A stretch of DNA of 64,000 bases from Verrucomicrobium spinosum DSM 4136 = JCM 18804 (GTDB taxonomy: Bacteria > Verrucomicrobiota > Verrucomicrobiia > Verrucomicrobiales > Verrucomicrobiaceae): assembly GCF_000172155.1 (NCBI RefSeq), contig NZ_ABIZ01000001.1, positions 7,907,105-7,971,104 of the forward strand, read 5' to 3'. Positions 56,959 through 64,000 of the stretch are shown one piece after another; the stretch's first letter is position 1, and each line of letters begins with the position of its first letter. The position numbers and the translations under genes were made by a program. The notes beneath the pieces are model-generated. The model searched no databases. It was not told where the DNA came from and was given only the letters and a program-made list of their open reading frames with translations.

Positions 56959-57089
56959 CCTTGCGGGCTGGGCAACGGGTGGCCGTGGGAGGGCGGCGAA
57001 GATCCTTCTGGAATCCTGTCAGTGAACCGCCCTCATGTCTCCCGTTTTTTTACCTTTCACCTTGGCGGGAAGGCCAGTTTCACACCACC

Positions 57090-57434
57090 ATGCCCCCCAT
57101 GCCCGAGAAATCGCCAGCCGCCCTGCTCGTCTTTTGCACGTTTCCTGATGAGAAGGTGGCCCGCAGCGTCGCCACCACCCTTGTGGAGGAGCATCTCGTG
57201 GCATGCGTGAATCTCAATCCTGCCCTGACCTCCATCTACCGATGGGAAGGCAAGGTGGATGCCGCGGGCGAAGTGCTGGCGCTGATGAAGACCACCCCAG
57301 CCACCTACGATGCACTGGAAGCACGCCTCCAGACACTGCACCCCTACGAGGTGCCCGAGATCCTGGCGGTGCCGGTGACGCGAGGCCTGCCCGGTTACTT
57401 GCGCTGGGTGGAGGAGTCTGTCCGCGGTCAATAG
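57090..57434 (+). CDS. cutA: Divalent-cation tolerance protein CutA
   Basis: A 114-aa trimeric cytosolic protein of the CutA1 family: LLVFCTFPDEKVARSVATTL, then LVEEHLVACVNLNPALTSIY and RWEGKVDAAGEVLALMKTT. The C-terminal hallmark is LHPYEVPEILAVPV. CutA is implicated in copper tolerance but its biochemical role is unsettled. The start at 57090 is chosen over an in-frame extension because the family begins near here; Met at 57099 is an alternative. Divergent from the sensor kinase. Confidence 0.95.
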   Translation: MPPMPEKSPAALLVFCTFPDEKVARSVATTLVEEHLVACVNLNPALTSIYRWEGKVDAAGEVLALMKTTPATYDALEARLQTLHPYEVPEILAVPVTRGLPGYLRWVEESVRGQ

Positions 57435-57465
57435 AACGAATCCCTGTCACGCCTCACGCCCAGTT

Positions 57466-57963
57466 ATGCACCACGTCTTGCTCTTCATTCTCTCCGGGGT
57501 CGCTGCCGTGGGCTGCGGCCTGATGGCGGGCCTTTTCTTCGCCTTTTCCCACTTCATCATGCAGGCGCTGGCCAGCCGACCTGCGGCGGAGGGCATGGCG
57601 GCCATGCAGGCGATCAACGTCAAGATCCTCACCCCGTGGTTCCTGCTGCTTTTCCTGGGCACCAGCGCGCTCTGCGCCACCATCCTCATCCTCGTGATGA
57701 CCACCTCCCCGGGCAGCGGGGGTCCCTGGTTGGTACGTGGCGCTGTCTGCTATCTGGTGGGCAGTCTGGTCATCACGATGGCATACAACGTACCGCTCAA
57801 CAACCGCCTCGCCGCAGCCGATCCCAACAGCCGGACGGGTCAGGAGTTCTGGCAGTACTACCTGCGGGTGTGGACGATGTGGAACCACCTCCGCAGCCTC
57901 TCCACGGCCGCCGGTCTCGTCGCGTTCATCGTAGGCTTGTGCAAGATAGGGTATCCAAGCTGA
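57466..57963 (+). CDS. DUF1772 membrane protein
   Basis: A 165-aa inner-membrane protein with four helices: near 5-25 (LFILSGVAAVGCGLMAGLFF), 55-77, 85-105 and a last one near 140-160. The early FAFSHFIMQALA and the NVPLNNRLAA region with a YYLRVWTMWNHLRS segment are DUF1772 hallmarks; the fungal relatives include anthrone oxygenases. The bacterial function is unknown. It lies 31 bp after cutA and may share its transcript. Confidence 0.85.
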   Translation: MHHVLLFILSGVAAVGCGLMAGLFFAFSHFIMQALASRPAAEGMAAMQAINVKILTPWFLLLFLGTSALCATILILVMTTSPGSGGPWLVRGAVCYLVGSLVITMAYNVPLNNRLAAADPNSRTGQEFWQYYLRVWTMWNHLRSLSTAAGLVAFIVGLCKIGYPS

Positions 57964-58043
57964 TAGAAGGGCCCCAAGACTCGTGGACCACGGGCAATGG
58001 CCGTCTGCAAGTCTCCCCCCTCAGAATCTGTACTTAAGGGCGC

Positions 58044-60227
58044 ATGCGCTGGTCACTCCTCTTCCTCGCCTCTGGTGGCCTGTTGACCTTTCTGCCTGCG
58101 GCGGAGGATCCGTATGAGCATTACGTCCGCACCTCGGAAGACTTCCGCCCGGTGAAACAGGATGCCGCGTGGGCACGAAAAGCCTGGCCGGGGTGGATCT
58201 ACATGCCGTGGACCTACCAGTGGACCCCAGGGTATGATGCTGCCTCCGGGAAATGGGCGCGGGACCACGGCTACAACGGGGCTTTCATCGATCACGACCA
58301 CATCGGCACCGCCCAGTCCAAGACTGGCAGGCTGGACTGGATCAACCAGCATGGCCTGCGCTTCTACGTGGATCACGTGGCGGGCAAAGGGGTGCTGCAT
58401 CTGTGGGATGGTGACAAGGTCAAGCCCCACCTCAACGAGGTCCACGGCACCGGCTTGCGTCCCGCACCGCTCAACGCTGCCACCTTCGCGAAGCTGCAAG
58501 CCCTCATGCAGAGAAACATCGCGGCTTCTGCCACCTCCCCCATGCGGGCGGCCTATGCTCTGGATGATGAGCCTTCCTGGGGGCACTTCGTCCACCCCAC
58601 CATGTGGCAGGTGACGGATGATGCGACAGCCTATCCCCGCTGGCTGGCCACCGTTTACGGTGCCGGTCACGTGCCAAAAAGGGAGCGCTGGATCAGCTAT
58701 GAGGAGCTGCGCCCAAAGCTTGCAGAGTGGACCGTGGCAGACTTCGACGCCAGTCCGCTCATGGATCAGTGGACCTTCAATGATGCCCAGTGGTGCAACT
58801 ACATTGGCCGGCTGGTGGAACATGCCAACACACTGGACCCCGCCACGCCTTGTGGTCTGGTGGGCGGCCAGGCCCCCAGTGCCTTTGGCGGCTATGACTA
58901 TGCCCGTCTCATGCGCAAGGTGCAGTTCATCGAGAGCTACAATCTGGGCTCCTCACAGGCCGTCATCCGGTCGTTCAATCCTCAAGGAGCCCTTCCTGCG
59001 GTGACCACGCACTTTCACAAGAACGTGGACGATACCATCTGGCAGACGTGGTACTACCTCGCCCACGGCAACCGAGGGCACATCGGCTGGGTGGAGGGAT
59101 GGTTCGATGGTGCAACTCCTGAGGACTGGCATGCAAAGGTGGCCCCGGCCCTTCTCGAGGCGGGTGACAAGCTTGGACCATTGATGGCCGGGGCACAATG
59201 GCAGCATGACGGGGTGGCGATTTACTACAGCCACGCCAGCATTCAGCTCGGCTGGATCCTCGATGCCGAAGCCCATCGCAAAACGTGGGTCAATCGCAAT
59301 GCCGATGAGCGGCTCGCAAGCGCCGCCCATGTCCGACGCGCCTGGGAAAACATGCTGCGTGACAGTGGGCTGCAGTACAACTTCCTCAGCTATGTGGATG
59401 TGATTCAGAAAGGCGTGCCCGATGAATATCGCGTGCTCATCCTGCCCGCTTGCCTGTGTTTGTCCGACACTGAGATACGCGTCATCGGGGCGTTCTGCCA
59501 GCGTGGCGGCACCGTGATCGCCGACTATCTGCCCGGCGTGTGGGACCAGCATGGCAAAGGCCGCGCTGGAGGGGGTGGTCTGGACGGATTATTTGGCGTG
59601 AAACACGATCCGAAGATGCGTCAGGCAGACCTGTTTGGAGGCACCCTCTGGGTGGAAGTGGATCAAGATGCCAACTACTCCTGGAAGACTTATCGAGAAT
59701 TCCTGACCAACAAAAACACTTGCCTCCTGGACAGCAGCGGATTTCACAAAGCCGTGCGCGCCCAGCCGACGGATCAAGTCCAGGCGCAAGGCAAAGGTCG
59801 GGCGGTGCTGATGAACATCTCTCCGCAGTGGTACAATGCCTACCGGGAGGCCGGGTTTGACGCGGCCAGAAAGCGCGAGGTCTTCATGCGTCATGTGGTG
59901 GATGCCGGGGTGACTCCCTGGGTGCGACTCGCCGATGCTGGAGAGCGGGAACACGGCTATGAAATCACCTACTGGAAACTGCCTACAGGGCGGACACTGC
60001 TGTACTTATGCCTGAATCCAGAAATCCGGGGCACTTCGCTGGGAGGGGGCAATTCCGTAGGACTCAAATCATCAACGCTCCCTGCAAAGCTCCGCTTCAG
60101 CAGACCGGTGCAGCAGTTGCGGAACGAGCGCTCCGGTCAAAAGTTGGGGGACGGAAGCGAGTTCGTGTTGGAGTGGAAGCAGCATGAGGCTGTGGTCCTA
60201 TCCTTTACCGAAGCCAGCTCACCTTGA
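58044..60227 (+). CDS. Secreted GH42-like glycoside hydrolase
   Basis: A 727-aa exported protein: signal peptide MRWSLLFLASGGLLTFLPAA, then a TIM-barrel-like domain with HGLRFYVDHVAGKGVLHLWD and AYALDDEPSWGHF, where E176 is a plausible acid/base. VQFIESYN with E297 is a plausible nucleophile. From about residue 370 a Rossmann-like trimerisation domain (YRVLILPACLCLSDTEIRVI, RGGTVIADYLPGVWD) follows, as in GH42 beta-galactosidases, and a C-terminal beta domain closes it. Family and glutamate roles are inferred from pattern only. It probably degrades a plant or algal glycan outside the cell. Confidence 0.65.
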   Translation: MRWSLLFLASGGLLTFLPAAEDPYEHYVRTSEDFRPVKQDAAWARKAWPGWIYMPWTYQWTPGYDAASGKWARDHGYNGAFIDHDHIGTAQSKTGRLDWINQHGLRFYVDHVAGKGVLHLWDGDKVKPHLNEVHGTGLRPAPLNAATFAKLQALMQRNIAASATSPMRAAYALDDEPSWGHFVHPTMWQVTDDATAYPRWLATVYGAGHVPKRERWISYEELRPKLAEWTVADFDASPLMDQWTFNDAQWCNYIGRLVEHANTLDPATPCGLVGGQAPSAFGGYDYARLMRKVQFIESYNLGSSQAVIRSFNPQGALPAVTTHFHKNVDDTIWQTWYYLAHGNRGHIGWVEGWFDGATPEDWHAKVAPALLEAGDKLGPLMAGAQWQHDGVAIYYSHASIQLGWILDAEAHRKTWVNRNADERLASAAHVRRAWENMLRDSGLQYNFLSYVDVIQKGVPDEYRVLILPACLCLSDTEIRVIGAFCQRGGTVIADYLPGVWDQHGKGRAGGGGLDGLFGVKHDPKMRQADLFGGTLWVEVDQDANYSWKTYREFLTNKNTCLLDSSGFHKAVRAQPTDQVQAQGKGRAVLMNISPQWYNAYREAGFDAARKREVFMRHVVDAGVTPWVRLADAGEREHGYEITYWKLPTGRTLLYLCLNPEIRGTSLGGGNSVGLKSSTLPAKLRFSRPVQQLRNERSGQKLGDGSEFVLEWKQHEAVVLSFTEASSP

Positions 60228-60348
60228 GAAACTGGCGCGGGCAATAAACGTCCTACTTATGCCTCACGCCCGTACCAGAAGGAATGCCCGTTGCCCTTCC
60301 CCGTTGCTTTGCCGGGTTCATGAGGCATCTTTCCTCCGACCGCCCCCG

Positions 60349-61443
60349 ATGAAAAAGCCTCTCTTTGCCTTGCTCGTCCTGGCCGCCGGTTCCGGCATGC
60401 TCTGGTCTCAATCCCTGCCGCCCCCTGTGGCGATACCCGTGGTGGAGCTGCCCAAGGCCCCGGAACCGATCGAGCCCATTTTGCGTCTGCAGATCTTCCT
60501 GGACACCCACTTGTTTGGGCCCGGCAAAGTGGATGGCCGCCCCGGTGAGTTCACCACCAAGGCCCTTAGGCGCTATCAACAGTCTCACGGTCTGGCGGAG
60601 ACAGAGGTGGAAAACCACACGCTGGATGTTTCCAGCGTCACCCAGCTCTACACCACCTATACGATCCGGGAAGAAGACCTCCGTTTTGTCGGTGACCTTC
60701 CCAGTTCCCCTGCCGCCCAGAGCCGCAAGAAGTATCTGCCATATGACTCGCTGCTGGAGTTTCTGACCGAGCGCTTTCATTGCTCGCCGGATCTGCTCGA
60801 ATTCATCAACCAGCCTCTCAAGATGAGCAGGCTCAAGCCGGGAGACGTGGTGAAGGTCCCGAACGTGGAGCCGTTCCTCATCGAGCAACTGGAGCCCATC
60901 CCCAGCCTGCCAGAAGTGCCGGAATTTCTGAATCGGGTGATTCGCATCGACACTCGCGAAAAACTTCTGGGCGTGTATGAAGGAGACAAGCTGCTCGCCA
61001 GCGTGCCGATCACGACTGGCAGCGGATACCTTGCCACCCCTCCCGGCACCTGGAAGATCGTCGGCATCACGCAACTACCCACCTTCCGCTGGGACAAGGG
61101 GGTGCTGGAATACGGGGTGCGCACCAGCAACTACTACGAACTGCCCATCGGCCCCAACAATCCGGTGGGAGTGATGTGGATAGGCCTGAATCGTGCCGGC
61201 ATCGGTGTGCACGGTACGAACCAGCCTCAAACCATCGGCCGCAGCGCCAGCCATGGCTGCATGCGCACCGCGAACTGGGATGTGGTGCGACTGGTGAAGC
61301 TGATCACGAAGGGCATGACCGTCATCATCGAAGGGCCGGCCCCCATCCCGCGGCCTGCCTACGAAAAGCCATCCCTTCCTCCCGCACCACTCCCGCCCGC
61401 CGAGCCTCCCAAACGCCGGTTCAAGTGGTTCTGGCAGAAGTAG
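60349..61443 (+). CDS. L,D-transpeptidase with peptidoglycan-binding domain
   Basis: A 364-aa exported enzyme. After the signal peptide (MKKPLFALLVLAAGSGMLWSQ) comes a PGBD-like domain (LRLQIFLDTHLFGPGKVDGR, TTKALRRYQQSHG), then a LysM-like stretch near 127-172. The YkuD catalytic domain follows with HGT at 288-290 and SHGCMR with Cys304. It forms 3-3 peptidoglycan cross-links or attaches proteins to the wall. A Pro-rich C-terminal tail (about 335-364) ends FKWFWQK. The start at 60349 is set by the signal peptide; the frame is open upstream inside the previous gene's end. Confidence 0.93.
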   Translation: MKKPLFALLVLAAGSGMLWSQSLPPPVAIPVVELPKAPEPIEPILRLQIFLDTHLFGPGKVDGRPGEFTTKALRRYQQSHGLAETEVENHTLDVSSVTQLYTTYTIREEDLRFVGDLPSSPAAQSRKKYLPYDSLLEFLTERFHCSPDLLEFINQPLKMSRLKPGDVVKVPNVEPFLIEQLEPIPSLPEVPEFLNRVIRIDTREKLLGVYEGDKLLASVPITTGSGYLATPPGTWKIVGITQLPTFRWDKGVLEYGVRTSNYYELPIGPNNPVGVMWIGLNRAGIGVHGTNQPQTIGRSASHGCMRTANWDVVRLVKLITKGMTVIIEGPAPIPRPAYEKPSLPPAPLPPAEPPKRRFKWFWQK

Positions 61444-61547
61444 GGGCACGCAAGCCCTTGGGGCATGATGCTTATCCTCTATCTTCATGGCTTAAGTTTT
61501 GCCCATAGAAGCTTGCCGGGATTTGTTCCAGGTCTTATGAATTCTTC

Positions 61548-62852
61548 ATGAGCGCCTGCCTTGAGCCTCTCTGCCAAATCGCCCGCTCCTCTGGAGCGGT
61601 TCTAAGTCTGCTTGTGGTGCTGGGGGGCAGCAGCTGTTCCCCTCTGACGTACAAACAGGCCGCCACGCCTCCGCCACACGCTTTCATCAGCCATCGTGCG
61701 CCTCCCGATGGGAACACGAAACTGAAACTGGGCGTGAAGGACCTCATCGATATGAAGGGCGAGGTCACCACGGCCGGATCCGAGCGATATTACAAGCAGG
61801 GCAGGCCGGCGGCACAGGACGCGGAATGCCTGCGCCTCATCCGCAAACGCAATGATGTGGTGATCGTCGGCAAGACCAACCTCAGCGAGTTCGCGGTGGG
61901 CGTTTCCGGATCCAATGATTATTTCGGCACCCCGGTCAATCCGGTGGACAAGACTCGCGTCCCGGGCGGGTCTTCCAGCGGCTCCGCTTCCGCGGTGGGA
62001 CTGGGCCTGGCCGATGTGGCGCTGGGTACGGACACGGCAGGGTCCATCCGTGTGCCCGCCGCCTGTTGCGGCGTGGCGGGGTTGAAGACGACCTTCGGGG
62101 CCATTTCCACCAAGGGCGTGTACCCTATTTCCCCCAACTACCTCGACACCGTGGGCCCCATCGCGCGGGATGTCAACGGCCTGGTCACGGGCATGGGATT
62201 GCTGGAGGAAGGGTTTGCCTCAAGATACGCGAAGGTCAAAGCTGCAAAACCAACAGCCGCTGTCGTCCGTATCGGACGGTTGAAGGTCCCCGGCACTGAC
62301 CCGGCCATTGATCGCGCCATCGACGCCCGTCTGGCCGCCCGCGGCTTTCAGGTGGTGCCCATGGACAAAGACTTCCTCAACCAGTGGCTGAAGGCCCAGG
62401 AAAATGGAGGCCTCGTCGCCGCCGCAGCTTCATGGTATAACAACCAGAAGATCGAGAACGATGAGGGCATCGAGAACCGCGCCCGGAAGGCCTTCTTTGT
62501 GGGTGACATCATCTTCTCCCGCCGCTATAAGGACGAGGCCAAACGTCAGGCCGCCATCGCCGAGCGCGACCAGTTCGTGGCCCTCCTGAACCAGAAGTTC
62601 ACCGAGGTGGATGCCATCGTGCTGCCTGTGATCCGCAAACCACCTCTGAAGCTAAACTGGTTTTTCACCGGCCTCTTCGAAGCCAAGTTCATGAAGATCC
62701 AGTGCACCATGGCCCCGAGTTATGCAGGCGTGCCCGCCCTGGCTGTGCCCGTGCCCATGGAAGGCTCCAGCTTCCCGGTGACGAGCATGCAGATTGTTGG
62801 GCCGGCACACAGTGAAGCAGCGCTGCTGAACATCGGGCGTCTCATGGAATAG
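61548..62852 (+). CDS. Amidase-signature family hydrolase, exported
   Basis: A 434-aa amidase: catalytic triad Lys64 (GVKDLID), Ser142 in GGSSSGSA and Ser166 in DTAGSIRVPA. The 24-residue spacing of the two serines equals that of FAAH. The N-terminal helix and LGGSSC suggest an exported protein, possibly a lipoprotein (imperfect lipobox, Cys30). The enzyme hydrolyses a carboxamide; the substrate is unknown. It is compact for the family, with a shortened C-terminal lobe. The Ser-Ser-Lys signature argues against it being a GatA subunit (no GatB/C neighbours). Upstream is the L,D-transpeptidase, in the same direction. Confidence 0.88.
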   Translation: MSACLEPLCQIARSSGAVLSLLVVLGGSSCSPLTYKQAATPPPHAFISHRAPPDGNTKLKLGVKDLIDMKGEVTTAGSERYYKQGRPAAQDAECLRLIRKRNDVVIVGKTNLSEFAVGVSGSNDYFGTPVNPVDKTRVPGGSSSGSASAVGLGLADVALGTDTAGSIRVPAACCGVAGLKTTFGAISTKGVYPISPNYLDTVGPIARDVNGLVTGMGLLEEGFASRYAKVKAAKPTAAVVRIGRLKVPGTDPAIDRAIDARLAARGFQVVPMDKDFLNQWLKAQENGGLVAAAASWYNNQKIENDEGIENRARKAFFVGDIIFSRRYKDEAKRQAAIAERDQFVALLNQKFTEVDAIVLPVIRKPPLKLNWFFTGLFEAKFMKIQCTMAPSYAGVPALAVPVPMEGSSFPVTSMQIVGPAHSEAALLNIGRLME

Positions 62853-63434
62853 CCCGGAATCGATGGGTTGATCATCCGCAACAACACCATCCGGCACGGG
62901 GGCTGGTTCTGCACCGCCCCCTGGTGATGTGGCTCATCCACTGTAAGGATGCGGTGAAGGAGGGCAATACCGCAGAGATAACGGGTGGCATCACTCCAAG
63001 GGTGACGAAGTGACTGGCCGACAACCCCTCAAAGGCGACATGTCACCCCGCCTCCGAACCCCAAGGGTTCGATGAATGCATCCTGAACGTGGCCCCACGC
63101 AAAGTTCCATTCGCGCAGCGCGGATGAGAAAACCCGCCACACGATTCAAGGCAGGCAAAGAAGGGGTGTCTGTTGCGCGAACCTGATCGCGTCGTCCCTC
63201 TGGAGGCTAAATGTGCCCGGATCGAGATTCATAGACCCGGAAGCTCTTGTTACCGCGATGCATTCTTGGGTTTTTCCAAACTAAAGACATTCACTAGCCG
63301 GAGCTAAATCACAGCCCAATTGAGAAAAAAACAAACCGAGGTCGGGTGAATAGCCCACCGGCCTGTCCCGTCTCAGGTGCAGACACTGCGCCGCCGGCTC
63401 CAATCCGCATCCAATTGCGGTCTATGAAACTACC
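62853..63434. other. Intergenic region before opgG
   Basis: 582 bp, more AT-rich in its second half (63240-63340), probably with the opgG promoter. A short stretch at 62862-62927 translates as DGLIIRNNTIRHGG, like one coil of a right-handed beta-helix protein, and a second at about 62985 as EGNTAEITGG in another frame, possibly a decayed gene. CGAACCC-CAA-GGGTTCG (about 63055-63071) is a small hairpin. No RNA gene recognised. Confidence 0.4.
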
Positions 63435-64000
63435 ATGAAATTTCTGTCAGACCCCACCCCGGGATTCACGGTTTTTGCCGTGTTCATCGGCCTAATTCCT
63501 GCCCTGTCAGCGCGTGATCCTGAGCCGCCAGACATCCGCAACCTCCTTGACCTTGAGGCGTATGCGTCAGAACTCGCGCAAAAATCGCACGTCACTCCCA
63601 CCCCGGATCTGGATCCATTTTTCTCGAATCTCAACTACGACGACCACCGTCGCATCCAGTTCCGCAAGGACCGTTCGCACTATGCAAATGCAGGGCCGAT
63701 GGCAGTCGAGTTCTTCCATCCCGGCTGGATGTTCAAGAAGCCGGTGCATTTCTATGAGATCCAAGCCGGTCAGCCGGCCAAGGTGCCCTTCGATCCCAAA
63801 GAGTTTGACTACTTCGGCCTCAAGGTGCCGGAAGGTGTGTCCTATCCCGACGGCTACACCGGCTTCAAGATTGCGGCGGTGGACCGCGCGACGGGCAATA
63901 GACCGGAGTTCCTCGCTTTCAACGGCGCGAGCTACTTCCGCGCCGTGGGCGCAGGGCTGGGGTGGGGGCTCTCTGCCCGCGGCATCGCCATCAACACCGT
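63435..64000 (+). CDS. opgG: Glucan biosynthesis protein OpgG/MdoG, N-terminal part (cut by window end)
   Basis: The ATG at 63435 begins a protein with a signal peptide (about residues 1-28) and then clear OpgG/MdoG hallmarks: NLNYDDHRRIQFRKD, VEFFHPGWMFKKPVHFYEI, VPFDPKEFDYF and FNGASYFRAVGAGLGWGLSA followed by RGIAINT. OpgG is a periplasmic enzyme that shapes the branching or backbone of osmoregulated periplasmic glucans. The frame is open to the window's right edge, giving about 188 residues of an expected ~500. An opgH glucosyltransferase partner would be expected downstream, outside the window. Confidence 0.92.
   Translation, partial: MKFLSDPTPGFTVFAVFIGLIPALSARDPEPPDIRNLLDLEAYASELAQKSHVTPTPDLDPFFSNLNYDDHRRIQFRKDRSHYANAGPMAVEFFHPGWMFKKPVHFYEIQAGQPAKVPFDPKEFDYFGLKVPEGVSYPDGYTGFKIAAVDRATGNRPEFLAFNGASYFRAVGAGLGWGLSARGIAINT

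Noticed and set aside
63055-63110. tRNA-like GGGTTCGATGAATG stretch
   Set aside because: GGGTTCGA resembles a T-arm, but no acceptor, D or anticodon stems can be paired around it.

Overview
The window is a GC-rich bacterial chromosome segment that reads most like a member of the Verrucomicrobiota, Verrucomicrobium/Roseimicrobium/Prosthecobacter type. This is inferred from the gene families present: type III secretion chaperones beside a eukaryotic-like kinase, a long MoxR/DUF58/BatA/VWA operon, a TIGR03790 protein, a tandem set of pseudopilin-like membrane proteins, and several families of dispersed palindromic repeats. No rRNA, tRNA, insertion sequence, prophage or CRISPR array was found. 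Most start codons are preceded by C/T-rich sequence and not by a Shine-Dalgarno motif.

Layout. 1-7.4 kb: the 3' end of a WD40-repeat gene, then four small CesT-like type III chaperone genes interleaved with two large probable effectors, a 770-aa Ser/Thr kinase and a 599-aa protein of unknown function. 7.5-13.4 kb: a GNAT acetyltransferase, aspartate kinase, a secreted TPR protein, and a pqiA-pqiA-pqiB lipid-transport (MCE) operon. 13.4-14.8 kb: a gene-free repeat zone with four tandem ~140-bp units, a REP-like palindrome, and 41 copies of an 8-bp satellite. 14.8-31.5 kb (minus strand): one eight-gene operon, transcribed moxR > DUF58 > BatA > VWA/GATase > large membrane protein > secreted repeat protein > terpenoid-cyclase-like protein > 1197-aa modular TlpA-like thioredoxin. 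All junctions after the first are 4-nt start/stop overlaps.

31.7-36.5 kb (plus): six translationally coupled or closely packed genes for ~260-aa proteins. Each has about three membrane helices and then a pseudopilin-like extracytoplasmic domain. This paralog array is the best candidate for an undescribed system. 36.5-44.5 kb: mazG, a GRDP-like Gly/Cys-rich protein, a TIGR03790 protein, a PhnP-like metallo-beta-lactamase fold hydrolase, a small Pro-rich exported protein, a cytochrome c, and acs with a clear terminator. 44.8-50 kb: recQ and a SWIM/SNF2 helicase. 50.3-57.9 kb: a diiron-type MBL protein, a sialidase, a UDP-sugar-epimerase-like SDR, a Nif3-family protein, ychF, a cytosolic sensor kinase coupled to a 101-aa protein, cutA, and a DUF1772 protein. 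58-64 kb: a GH42-like secreted glycosidase, an L,D-transpeptidase, an amidase, and the 5' end of opgG/mdoG running off the window.

The genes form functional neighbourhoods, not one pathway: host or predator interaction (type III chaperones and effectors), envelope maintenance (Pqi, L,D-transpeptidase, OpgG, MoxR operon, pilin-like array), DNA repair (RecQ, SNF2), and central metabolism (lysC, acs). Start sites were chosen from domain boundaries and from the 4-nt overlaps; no homology search could be run.
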